Source of the DNA: Anaerolineae bacterium
GTDB lineage: Bacteria > Chloroflexota > Anaerolineae > B4-G1 > DUEL01
Assembly: GCA_016926575.1 (NCBI GenBank)
Contig: JAFGOJ010000265.1
Span: 1 to 14,111 of the forward strand
Length of the DNA: 14,111 nt
Reading direction: 5' to 3'
Shown here: positions 1 to 6,165 of the stretch, piece by piece
Numbering within the stretch: the first letter of the stretch is position 1
How the letters are laid out: each line of letters starts with the position of its first letter
Position numbers and translations under genes: made by a program
The notes under the pieces: model-generated
Databases searched by the model: none
Told to the model about the DNA's origin: nothing
What the model saw: only the letters and a program-made list of their open reading frames with translations

Positions 1-137
1 AAACCCCCACTCCCCCTTTTCGCGGCGGGAAAGGCAACTGCGAAGCGTAAGCTGAGCAGTTACCTTGCCTCTTGCATTCCCCGCCCAAATAGGTTACACT
101 TACGCGATACTGGTCTATCCATTGGGGGAGAAGCAGA
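1..137. other. 5' intergenic region upstream of the FGGY kinase
   Basis: No gene is visible here. The stretch holds an imperfect hairpin (31-66) and a weak possible promoter for the downstream gene: TTGCAT at 72-77, a 17-nt spacer, then TACACT at 95-100 (3/6 and 4/6 matches to the sigma70 boxes). The SD GGGGGAG at 124-130 lies 7 nt before the kinase ATG. The promoter call is tentative; the SD is clear. Confidence 0.4.
31..66. other. Imperfect hairpin with nested GTAA loop
   Basis: The arms are 31-41 and 56-66 (AAGGCAACTGC against GCAGTTACCTT). They are complementary except for C35 opposite A62. Inside the loop, AGC (44-46) and GCT (51-53) enclose GTAA, which has the GNRA tetraloop form. No T tract follows, so it is not a typical intrinsic terminator. 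It could be the end of an upstream transcript or an RNA element in the leader of the next gene. Confidence 0.4.
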
Positions 138-1697
138 ATGTCAAAAGACCACATCCTTGCCATTGACGTCGGCACCCAATCGATCCGCGCGCTGCTGTTC
201 GATCTGCACGGCGAATTGGTACACAAGGCCCGCGTGCCCATCGAGCCGTACTTTTCCACGCGGCCCGGCTGGGCCGAGCAGCACGCCGGCGTGTTCTGGG
301 AGAACCTGTGCGCCGCCTGCCAGCAACTGTGGCGCGTCTCAAGTATCCCCAAAGAAGCCATCGCCGGCGTCGCGCTGACGAGCCAGCGCTCCACGCTGAT
401 CAATGTGGACCGCGACGGCGTGCCGTTGCGCCCGGCCATCGTCTGGCCGGACCAGCGCCGAACCGAAGGCCTGCCGCCCGTGGGCGGCCTGTGGGGATTG
501 GCTTTCCTCGCCAGCGGTATGCGCGGCACAGTCGCCTACCTCCAGGCCGAGGCCGAGGCCAACTGGCTACGCACGCACCAACCCGAGCTCTGGGAGCGCA
601 CGCACAAATACCTCTTCCTCTCCGGCTACCTGACCTACCGCCTCGTCGGCGAGTTCGTCGACTCGGTCGGGTGCCAGGTGGGATACATCCCCTTCGACTA
701 CAAACGCCTGACCTGGTCGAACCAGTACGACTGGAAATGGCAGGCGGTGCCGGTGGAAAAGCGCATGCTGGTCGACCTGATCCCGCCAACGCAGCCGCTG
801 GGCGACATCTCCGCCACCGCAGCCGCAGCGACGGGCATCCCGGCCGGACTGCCCCTCATCGCCGCCGCCGCCGACAAAGCCTGCGAGGTGCTCGGCGTGG
901 GCAGCCTCCACTCCAGTATCGCCTGCCTCTCCTACGGCACTACCGCCACGGTCAACACCACCAGCCAGCGCTACGTCGAGGTCATTCCCCTCATCCCCCC
1001 CTACCCCAGCGCGGTGCCGGGGGCCTACAATCTGGAAATCCAAATCTACCGCGGCTACTGGATGGTGACCTGGTTCAAGCACGAATTCGGGCTGCGCGAG
1101 GAGCAGTTGGCCGACGAGCGCGGCTGCACGCCCGAGGACCTGTTCGACGAGCTGGTGAACGCCGTTCCGCCGGGCTCGATGGGCCTCACACTCCAGCCCT
1201 ACTGGTCGCCCGGGCTGAAGTCCCCCGGCCCCGAGGCCAAGGGGGCCATCATCGGCTTCGGAGACGTCCACACCCGCGCCCACATCTACCGCGCCATATT
1301 GGAAGGACTGGCCTACGCCCTGCGCGAGGGGTTGGAGCGCACGCAGAAACGCATGAACGTCCAGACGACCGAAGTGCGCGTTTCCGGCGGCGGTTCGCAG
1401 TCAGACGCGGCCCTGCAACTCACCGCCGACATCTTCGACCTGCCCACCAGCCGCCCACACATCTACGAAACCTCAGGGCTGGGGGCAGCCATCGACGCGG
1501 CGGTAGGGCTGGGCCTCCACCCGGACGTCAAGACCGCCGTGGCCGAGATGACGCGCGTGAAAGAGACCTTCCTCCCCAACCCGACTGCGCGGGCCATCTA
1601 CGCAGAGTTATACGAGCGGGTTTACAAACGTATGTACCACCGCCTGCGCCCGCTCTACGAGGAGATCCGCCAGATTACCGGCTACCCTCCCACGTAA
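138..1697 (+). CDS. FGGY-family carbohydrate kinase
   Basis: Predicted 519-residue cytoplasmic sugar or polyol kinase that transfers the ATP gamma-phosphate to a carbohydrate. It has the two-domain FGGY layout: an N-terminal actin-like fold opening with [15 protein letters not shown] (residues 8-22, Asp10 in the phosphate-1 loop). The segment [18 protein letters not shown] (77-94) and WPDQR (103-107) form the usual sugar-side region. Asp246 in [11 protein letters not shown] is the expected catalytic base. The C-terminal ATP site has [20 protein letters not shown], ending near residue 438. The length matches xylulokinase/glycerol kinase relatives (about 500). ATG 138 is chosen because GGGGGAG lies 7 nt upstream. 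The next gene begins 24 nt after the stop, so the two are probably co-transcribed. The substrate (xylulose, fuculose, ribulose, erythritol or other) cannot be read from the sequence. Confidence 0.88.
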   Translation: MSKDHILAIDVGTQSIRALLFDLHGELVHKARVPIEPYFSTRPGWAEQHAGVFWENLCAACQQLWRVSSIPKEAIAGVALTSQRSTLINVDRDGVPLRPAIVWPDQRRTEGLPPVGGLWGLAFLASGMRGTVAYLQAEAEANWLRTHQPELWERTHKYLFLSGYLTYRLVGEFVDSVGCQVGYIPFDYKRLTWSNQYDWKWQAVPVEKRMLVDLIPPTQPLGDISATAAAATGIPAGLPLIAAAADKACEVLGVGSLHSSIACLSYGTTATVNTTSQRYVEVIPLIPPYPSAVPGAYNLEIQIYRGYWMVTWFKHEFGLREEQLADERGCTPEDLFDELVNAVPPGSMGLTLQPYWSPGLKSPGPEAKGAIIGFGDVHTRAHIYRAILEGLAYALREGLERTQKRMNVQTTEVRVSGGGSQSDAALQLTADIFDLPTSRPHIYETSGLGAAIDAAVGLGLHPDVKTAVAEMTRVKETFLPNPTARAIYAELYERVYKRMYHRLRPLYEEIRQITGYPPT

Positions 1698-1721
1698 TAC
1701 TCCCACACCCTGGAGGCACTG

Positions 1722-3431
1722 ATGAAACGCTCCCTGTTGCGCGCCGTTCTTATCGCGCTTCTCATTCCGACGCTGGCGGGCTGCGCGCCCTACACCACGC
1801 CGCCGGTCGAACCAACGCTGACGCCGCCGCCTACTCCCTTCCCGGCAGACGTCCCGGCGCTGGCCCGCATCCAGGCGCGCGGCCACCTGGTCGTCGGCAT
1901 CCGCTACGACCTGCCGCCCTTCTGCGCAGTGACCGACGCGGGCAGCGTGGACGGCTTCGACCTGGACCTGGGCCGCGAGCTGGCCCGCCGCTGGCTGGGC
2001 GACCCCGCCGCCGTCCAGTTCCGCCAGGTACGCTCCGACACCGCCGCCGACCACCTGCGCGCCGGCGAGGTCGACCTGGTGCTGGCGGCGCTGGTGCACA
2101 CCCAGCCGCTCGAAGAGCAGGTCGACTTCGGGCCGACGTACTTCTGGGACGGCCACGCCATCCTGGTGCGCGCCGGCGACGCGGTATCGATCACCGCACC
2201 GGGCGACCTGGTCGGCCGCTCGGTGGCCGTGGCGGAAGACAGCGGCGTCGAGGATATGCTGCTGGGGATGGGCGTCCCCTCCTCCACCATCCAGGTGCAC
2301 GCCACGTTCGACCAGGCAGTGACCGCCTTCGACCAGCGGCAGGTCGAGGCGGTGAGCGACCTGCGCCACCGACTGGTGCGCACCCTGACCACCCGGCCAG
2401 ACACGCTCATCGTCGGGCAGTACACCAGCGCCCCCGTTGCCGCCGCCTACGCCCCCAACCAGCCCGGACTGGGCGATCTGATCCGCTTCACGTTTTGGGA
2501 CATGTTCAGCGACGGTACCTTTGCCACGCTCTACGCGCGCTGGTTCCCCGGCGATCCCGTCCCCACCTTCCAGATTCCGCCCGGCGCGGGGAGCCTGACG
2601 CTGCCGGAAGCCGCCGCCGTGCCCGCTGCCCCCAACACAATCGCGGCGATTCAGAGCGGCGGGTGGGTACGCGTGGCGATGGTCACCGACCGCGCCCCCT
2701 TCACCTACGTCGACGCGAACGGCATCCCCACCGGTTACGAAGTGCAGCTCGTCCAGGCGATGGTCGAACAGTGGGTGGGCGACCGCACGGCGGTCGAGTT
2801 CATCCCCGTCTCCATCGAACAGGGGTTAGGCATGGTCGCGCGCAGCGAGGTGGACATGCTGATCGGGGCCGTATCTCACACCCGCGATGCCGAGATGCTG
2901 GTCGATTTCGGCCCCACGGTCTACGTCGGCGGGCAGGGGCTGATGGTGCTGGCGGGCAGCGCGCCGGAAGGAATCGCCGGCCTGAACGGGCAGAGCGTGG
3001 CGGCCATCAGCGGGACGAACAGTGCCGATGTGCTGCGCCGGGTGGGTCAGGACGCCGGAATATCCGTCGTGGTGCTGCCCAAGGCCAGCCTCGACGAGGC
3101 AATCGCCGCGCTGCTGGCAGGGGAGGTCATCGCCATCGTGGGCGAACGGGTGACTATGCTCGGGCCGGCCTACGCCACTCCGGGCCTCGGCGTCACCGCC
3201 GACCGGCTGACCCAGCGGCCGCTGGCCTTCGCCCTGCCGCCGGGAGATTCGGCGTTCCAGGACCTGGTCGGCTTGACGTTGCAGGCGATGGCCATCGATG
3301 GGCGGCTGGAGGCCATCTACACCGCCTGGTTCGACGACGCCCCGCCGCAGATCGAACCGTGGCCGGGAGAGCCGGTCTACCCGCTGCGCATCGAGGTCAC
3401 CGCGCCTTACACTGCCACCCTCGCGCCCTGA
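1722..3431 (+). CDS. Lipoprotein with two tandem family-3 solute-binding domains
   Basis: 569 residues. A signal peptide ends in the lipobox LAGC with Cys21 as lipidation site, followed by a Pro/Thr-rich linker to about residue 43. Two periplasmic-binding-protein type II (SBP_bac_3) domains follow, about 46-276 and 305-540. Each opens with a beta strand (LVVGIRYDLPPF; VRVAMVTDRAPFTY), then a 'dGF/tGYEvdL' segment (DGFDLDLGRELARRW; TGYEVQLVQAMVEQW) and a VDFGPT strand. Such proteins usually deliver amino acids or other small polar ligands to an ABC importer. No permease or ATPase gene is in the window. In many amino-acid binders a TPER-like motif supplies the Arg that grips the ligand carboxylate; here the equivalents read TQPL (127-130) and TRDA (387-390). 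The ligand may therefore not be a normal amino acid. The SD TGGAGG at 1711-1716 supports the start. Confidence 0.85.
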   Translation: MKRSLLRAVLIALLIPTLAGCAPYTTPPVEPTLTPPPTPFPADVPALARIQARGHLVVGIRYDLPPFCAVTDAGSVDGFDLDLGRELARRWLGDPAAVQFRQVRSDTAADHLRAGEVDLVLAALVHTQPLEEQVDFGPTYFWDGHAILVRAGDAVSITAPGDLVGRSVAVAEDSGVEDMLLGMGVPSSTIQVHATFDQAVTAFDQRQVEAVSDLRHRLVRTLTTRPDTLIVGQYTSAPVAAAYAPNQPGLGDLIRFTFWDMFSDGTFATLYARWFPGDPVPTFQIPPGAGSLTLPEAAAVPAAPNTIAAIQSGGWVRVAMVTDRAPFTYVDANGIPTGYEVQLVQAMVEQWVGDRTAVEFIPVSIEQGLGMVARSEVDMLIGAVSHTRDAEMLVDFGPTVYVGGQGLMVLAGSAPEGIAGLNGQSVAAISGTNSADVLRRVGQDAGISVVVLPKASLDEAIAALLAGEVIAIVGERVTMLGPAYATPGLGVTADRLTQRPLAFALPPGDSAFQDLVGLTLQAMAIDGRLEAIYTAWFDDAPPQIEPWPGEPVYPLRIEVTAPYTATLAP

Positions 3432-3456
3432 TGCTCTTTTCTTCTGCTGTCTTATG

Positions 3457-3465
3457 TGATAGAAT
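3457..3465 (+). promoter_or_regulatory. Extended -10 promoter of the carbonic anhydrase operon
   Basis: TGATAGAAT fits TGn followed by a -10 box TAGAAT (3460-3465). Only a weak T-rich -35 (around 3437-3442) precedes it, as is usual for extended -10 promoters. Predicted transcription start is near 3472, giving a leader of about 46 nt before the GTG at 3518. This argues against translation from the in-frame ATG at 3470. Confidence 0.5.
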
Positions 3466-3485
3466 GTGAGTGATGGTCGCCGGTA

Positions 3486-3507
3486 AGCTTGCGGCATCCC
3501 GCAGGTT
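3486..3507 (+). promoter_or_regulatory. Leader hairpin next to the SD of the carbonic anhydrase gene
   Basis: The arms 3486-3494 and 3499-3507 form a 9-bp stem with two G-U pairs and a CATC loop; the core TGCGG/CCGCA is perfect. The stem ends at the base before the SD AGGAG (3508-3512), so folding could change ribosome access. It lies inside the predicted leader. Confidence 0.45.
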
Positions 3508-3517
3508 AGGAGAACAC

Positions 3518-4033
3518 GTGAAGTCAACCGTGAGCATCCATCCAACGGCATACGTCGCCGCCAACGCCACCGTGCTGGGGCACGTCACCGTGGCGGAAGA
3601 GGCCAGCATCTGGTTCGGGTGCGTGTTGCGGGCAGAGACAGCGCCGATCACTGTGGGGCCGCGCACGAATGTGCAAGACCTGACGGTCATCCACACCGAC
3701 CCGGCTTATCCGTGTTGGATTGGGGCGGGCGTAACCGTGGGGCACCGGGCCGTGATACACGGCGCGACGGTGAAAGACGGGGCGCTCATCGGCATTGGCG
3801 CGATTGTCCTGAACGGAGCGACCATAGGGGAAGAAGCCGTCGTCGGCGCAGGGGCCGTGGTCACCGAAGGGAGCAGCATCCCGCCCCGCTCCCTGGCGCT
3901 GGGGGTCCCCGCCAAGGTCGTGCGCGCATTGAGCGACGCGGATCTCTTTCAATTGCGAACTGCATCGACGTGGTACGTCGAACACGCACAACTCTATCGA
4001 GAACAGGAGAAGGGAGATGGAACGACTCGTTAA
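3518..4033 (+). CDS. Gamma-class carbonic anhydrase family protein (left-handed beta-helix)
   Basis: 171 residues counted from GTG 3518. The hexapeptide-repeat pattern runs through most of the chain (IHPTAYVAANATVLGHVTV, then IGAGVTVGHRAVIHG, and IGIGAIVLNGATIG), followed by a C-terminal helix. Candidate zinc ligands are His59 (NVQDLTVIH), His76 and His81 (GHRAVIHG). They match the three-His site of the Cam/CamH/YrdA/PaaY group, where trimers bind metal between subunits. The family's RGD is RAE (38-40), so the usual Asp is Glu. Reversible CO2 hydration is possible, but many relatives are uncharacterised. GTG 3518 has AGGAG five nt upstream and gives the conventional family N-terminus; ATG 3470 lies at or before the predicted transcript start. 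The 3' end overlaps the next gene by 17 nt, indicating translational coupling. Confidence 0.85.
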   Translation: MKSTVSIHPTAYVAANATVLGHVTVAEEASIWFGCVLRAETAPITVGPRTNVQDLTVIHTDPAYPCWIGAGVTVGHRAVIHGATVKDGALIGIGAIVLNGATIGEEAVVGAGAVVTEGSSIPPRSLALGVPAKVVRALSDADLFQLRTASTWYVEHAQLYREQEKGDGTTR

Positions 4034-4490
4034 TTTTCTCCGCCAGAGCGAGCTTTTCGCCACCTTACCCGACGAAAAGATCGCCCAAGTCATTGGGATT
4101 GGGTACACCAGGGTCTTCGACACCGGGCAAACGATCATCAAGGCCGGAGACCCGTCGGACGAAATGTACATCGTGCAGGAAGGAATGGTCGAAGTCCTGG
4201 TCGAAAGCGGCACCGTTCCGGACATTCCCGGCGCGCCGGAACTGACCCCGGTGGTTCAGTTGGGGCAGGGGCAGATTTTCGGCGAGATGGCGATCGTCGA
4301 TCAAGGGGTTCGCTCGGCGACAATACGGGCCGTATCGGATGGGACCCAGTTGTTCGTCATTCCCAGAGAGGATTTCTGGGCCCTGTGTGAAGAAGATCAT
4401 CACATCGGCTATATCGTTATGCGCAACATCGCCCTGGACCTGTCTTTCAAATTGCGACATCGCAACCTGCCCAGGCTCGTTGGAAAATAA
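4017..4490 (+). CDS. Stand-alone cyclic nucleotide-binding domain protein
   Basis: 157 residues forming a single CNB (Crp-type) beta-roll with flanking helices and no helix-turn-helix or other output domain. The N-terminal helix LRQSELFATLPDEKIAQV (8-25) is typical. The phosphate-binding cassette is clear: FGEMAIVDQGVRSATIRA (88-105), with Glu90 for the ribose 2'-OH and Arg99 for the cyclic phosphate both present. Binding of cAMP or cGMP is therefore plausible. A longer loop (about 63-78, including PDIPGAPE) precedes the cassette. Such single-domain proteins usually act by contacting a partner; the overlapping carbonic anhydrase homologue and the small protein 13 nt downstream are obvious candidates, but this is inference. 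The start ATG lies just after AGGAGAAGGGAG. Confidence 0.85.
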   Translation: MERLVNFLRQSELFATLPDEKIAQVIGIGYTRVFDTGQTIIKAGDPSDEMYIVQEGMVEVLVESGTVPDIPGAPELTPVVQLGQGQIFGEMAIVDQGVRSATIRAVSDGTQLFVIPREDFWALCEEDHHIGYIVMRNIALDLSFKLRHRNLPRLVGK

Positions 4491-4503
4491 CGGGAGGCAA
4501 CCG

Positions 4504-4713
4504 ATGATCTACAAGGTGAGCTACGTCGTGATTGGCAGTGAACATCCGGGTGCAATTTTGAATCAAGAAGTCCCCCCGGTGCCTGGAAATACGGTCAAAC
4601 TGGGGCAGAATACCTTCGAGGTGATCGAAGTGACGGATCTGATCCCGCCACGTGGGGATTTCGCCTACCTTCACGCAACAGTGCGCCTGGTCAACGCCGG
4701 CGACGCCGCGTGA
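4504..4713 (+). CDS. 69-residue hypothetical protein
   Basis: I do not recognise a named family. The 69-residue product looks soluble and beta-rich: MIYKVSYVVIGSEHPG at the N-terminus, a GNTVKLGQNTFEVIEVTDL strand pair, then LIPPRGDFAYLHATVRLV. It has no signal peptide or membrane segment. ATG 4504 is chosen because GGGAGG (4492-4497) lies 6 nt upstream. The open frame extends back to 4339, but only by overlapping the CNB gene. It is the last gene of a compact trio with the carbonic anhydrase homologue and the CNB protein, so it is probably co-expressed with them. An alternating hydrophobic pattern and a good SD argue for a real gene. Confidence 0.7.
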   Translation: MIYKVSYVVIGSEHPGAILNQEVPPVPGNTVKLGQNTFEVIEVTDLIPPRGDFAYLHATVRLVNAGDAA

Positions 4714-4744
4714 CGCGCTCGGACCGATTTCGGCCGGCGTTCAT

Positions 4745-4773
4745 TTGACACTTCACCCTGTTCATGTTATGAT
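4745..4773 (+). promoter_or_regulatory. Near-consensus sigma70 promoter of infC-rpmI-rplT
   Basis: TTGACA (4745-4750) is a perfect -35. After exactly 17 nt comes TATGAT (4768-4773), a 5/6 match to the -10, preceded by TGT so that the extended -10 TGn is also present. Transcription should start near 4778-4780, leaving a leader of about 60 nt. It is the strongest promoter-like sequence I see here, fitting a highly expressed translation operon. Confidence 0.8.
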
Positions 4774-4779
4774 AGCGAC

Positions 4780-4825
4780 CTGTGCGAGCAAGGCACAGAG
4801 TGCAGTGTTGTTCCAAGTAGAACAG
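4780..4825 (+). promoter_or_regulatory. Structured leader of infC
   Basis: Two hairpins can form between promoter and gene. The first pairs CTGTGC (4780-4785) with GCACAG (4793-4798). The second pairs TGTTC (4809-4813) with GAACA (4820-4824), closing one base before the AGAAAGG SD (an additional T4808-G4825 pair would reach it). A competing small stem GCAC/GTGC (4793-4796/4800-4803) is incompatible with the first. L20 and IF3 control this operon through leaders or start codons in other bacteria, so regulation is plausible but unproven. Confidence 0.4.
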
Positions 4826-4840
4826 AAAGGTTAGAAAACT

Positions 4841-5389
4841 ATAAAGAGAAGACGCCCTAAAAAGTTCCGGAAAGACCTGCGAGCAGCCTACCGCATCAAC
4901 CATCAGATTCGTGTGCCCGAGTTGCGGTTGATCGGTCCGAATCGTGAGCACGTCGGCGTAGTCAGTCTGCAGGAAGCGATGAGCATCGCGCAGGAAGCCG
5001 GTCTGGACTTAGTGGAAGTATCCCCTAATGCCGAACCGCCTGTGGCGCGCGTGATGGACTATGGCAAGTTCATCTACGAACAAGCCAAGAAAGAGCGCGA
5101 AGCTCGCAAGACCCAGAAGCAGACCGAAGTCAAAGAGATCCGATTCCGACCCAAAACCAACGAGCAGCATCGAAATATGCGTGTCGGTAGTGCGCGCGAG
5201 TGGCTCGAAGAAGGAATGAAAGTCAAAGTCCGTGTGCGCTTTCGTGGCCGCGAGATTACCTATCCAGAACTGGCAAAAGAGCAGTTGGACGAGGTAGCGC
5301 AGATGTTGACAGACGTGGCCGTGGTGGAACAAACGCCCAATCTGGAAGGGCGTACCATGTTGATGATTCTAGCGCCCAAAAAGAAATAG
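4841..5389 (+). CDS. infC: Translation initiation factor IF-3
   Basis: IF-3 binds the 30S subunit, blocks premature 50S joining and checks the start codon and initiator tRNA. The conserved N-terminus INHQIRVPELRLIG is encoded upstream of the first conventional in-frame start (GTG 4913), which would remove part of it. The in-frame stop TAG is at 4832-4834. Between the two there is no ATG, GTG or TTG. ATA at 4841 is the best start: AGAAAGG lies 10 nt upstream and the product is 182 residues, close to the usual 180 for the family. Later features are canonical: SLQEAMSIAQEAGLDLVEVSPNAEPPVARVMDYGKF, the Lys-rich linker helix, KEIRFRP, KVRVRFRGREITYPE and the LAPKKK end. Rare starts are a known feature of infC (AUU in E. 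coli) and underlie autoregulation by IF-3. Confidence 0.92.
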   Translation: MKRRRPKKFRKDLRAAYRINHQIRVPELRLIGPNREHVGVVSLQEAMSIAQEAGLDLVEVSPNAEPPVARVMDYGKFIYEQAKKEREARKTQKQTEVKEIRFRPKTNEQHRNMRVGSAREWLEEGMKVKVRVRFRGREITYPELAKEQLDEVAQMLTDVAVVEQTPNLEGRTMLMILAPKKK

Positions 5390-5390
5390 G

Positions 5391-5411
5391 GTGTCTTTAG
5401 CAAGGAGACAC
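5391..5411 (+). promoter_or_regulatory. Hairpin overlapping the rpmI ribosome binding site
   Basis: GTGTCT (5391-5396) pairs perfectly with AGACAC (5406-5411), with loop TTAGCAAGG. The rpmI SD AAGGAG (5402-5407) lies partly in the loop and partly in the 3' arm, and the GTG start follows one base after the stem. Folding should reduce initiation at rpmI. In E. coli, ribosomal protein L20 represses rpmI and rplT by binding RNA upstream of rpmI; this hairpin sits at the matching place. Confidence 0.5.
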
Positions 5412-5412
5412 A

Positions 5413-5634
5413 GTGCCAAAGATCAAGACACACAAATCCACTTCCAAGCGCTTTCGCCTTTCCAAAGGCGGTAAGGGCAAGTTGATGCGCACGAAGGTAG
5501 GCAAGTCCCACCTGCGACGCAAGAAGGTCAAGCGCGTGAAGCGTTTCTACGACGAGATGGTTGTCGTGGACGACAAGGCCATCGAGAAGCGTGTATCGCG
5601 CCTGGCACCTTATTTGAGAGAGAAGGGGAATTAG
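5413..5634 (+). CDS. rpmI: 50S ribosomal protein L35
   Basis: 73-residue, strongly basic large-subunit protein. It opens with the family signature MPKIKTHKSTSKRFRLSKGGK and continues with LMRTKVGKSHLRRKKVKRVKR. It is slightly longer than the usual 64-66 residues because of the acidic/hydrophobic tail after about residue 44 (FYDEMVVVDDKAIEKRV). The start is GTG, with AAGGAG at 5402-5407 giving a 5-nt spacing. It lies 23 nt after infC in the conserved infC-rpmI-rplT order. Confidence 0.95.
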   Translation: MPKIKTHKSTSKRFRLSKGGKGKLMRTKVGKSHLRRKKVKRVKRFYDEMVVVDDKAIEKRVSRLAPYLREKGN

Positions 5635-5637
5635 GCC

Positions 5638-5988
5638 GTGAGAGTCAAAGGTGGAACCAGGACGAAATATCGTCACAAGAAAATCCTGAAGCAAAATAAG
5701 GGCTACTATGGAACCCGCAGCCGCCTCTGGCGGCGGGCCAACGAGGCCTGGCTGAAAGCCCAATGGTACGCGTACCGGGACCGGCGGCAGCGCCGGCGCG
5801 TCATCCGTAGCCTGTGGATCACGCGCATCAACGCCGCTGCACGCACGCACAACGTCTCGTACAGCCGCTTTATGCACGGACTCAAGCAAGCCGGGGTCGT
5901 ATTGAACCGCAAGGTCCTGGCCGACATCGCCGTGCGCGACGCGAGTACCTTTGCCCAACTGGCAGAATTGGCCAAAGCCCACCAATAG
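5638..5988 (+). CDS. rplT: 50S ribosomal protein L20
   Basis: 116-residue basic protein needed for early assembly of the 50S subunit, where its long N-terminal helix contacts 23S rRNA. Diagnostic segments are [60 protein letters not shown] and the C-terminal globular [24 protein letters not shown]. The length matches the family. The start is GTG with AAGGGG at 5623-5628, nine nt upstream; only 3 nt separate it from the rpmI stop. L20 is the usual autoregulator of this operon, which makes the structured leader and the rpmI hairpin worth noting. Confidence 0.96.
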   Translation: MRVKGGTRTKYRHKKILKQNKGYYGTRSRLWRRANEAWLKAQWYAYRDRRQRRRVIRSLWITRINAAARTHNVSYSRFMHGLKQAGVVLNRKVLADIAVRDASTFAQLAELAKAHQ

Positions 5989-6018
5989 CCCATCCGTACC
6001 CTGTGTGGACGATGCGTC

Positions 6019-6055
6019 AGGTGAGGGAGCCGATGTTTCGGCTCCCTCACCTTTT
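6019..6055 (+). terminator. Intrinsic terminator of the infC operon
   Basis: A perfect 14-bp stem (6020-6033 with 6038-6051, extended by A6019-T6052) has a TGTT loop and is followed by a short T run (6052-6055). The core arm reads GGTGAGGGAGCCGA. It lies about 30 nt after the rplT stop and before the next promoter, so it should separate the two operons. Confidence 0.88.
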
Positions 6056-6103
6056 GTACCCGGCGACTCGCAGCCAGCAACCTCCTCCCCACCTCCCATA
6101 CGA

Positions 6104-6116
6104 AGGTTGGCAACCT
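6104..6116. repeat. 13-nt palindrome over the -35 box
   Basis: AGGTTG-G-CAACCT is a perfect inverted repeat with 6-nt arms and one central base. It overlaps the TTGGCA -35 box (6107-6112). A further CAACCT lies at 6078-6083. It could be a repressor site or a short member of the odd-length palindromes also seen near 12288 and 14057. Confidence 0.4.
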
Positions 6117-6135
6117 GCCTGGAGTAGGGTATAAT
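6107..6135 (+). promoter_or_regulatory. Sigma70-like promoter of the deoxyhexose operon
   Basis: TTGGCA (6107-6112, 5/6 match) and TATAAT (6130-6135, perfect -10) are separated by exactly 17 nt. The expected start is near 6142, about 24 nt before the GTG of the first gene. No other promoter of similar quality was noticed downstream before 12284. Confidence 0.72.
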
Positions 6136-6165
6136 CCGAGCGGCAGTGCATCGGGAGGTTGCGTC

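Noticed and set aside
308..3469. Open frame of 1053 codons on the plus strand
   Set aside because: It overlaps the FGGY kinase and the binding protein in another frame and is Arg/Pro/Gly-rich low-complexity sequence, typical of shadows in GC-rich genes.
4913..5389. infC starting at GTG 4913
   Set aside because: It would remove the conserved INHQIR segment of IF-3 and has no SD directly upstream.
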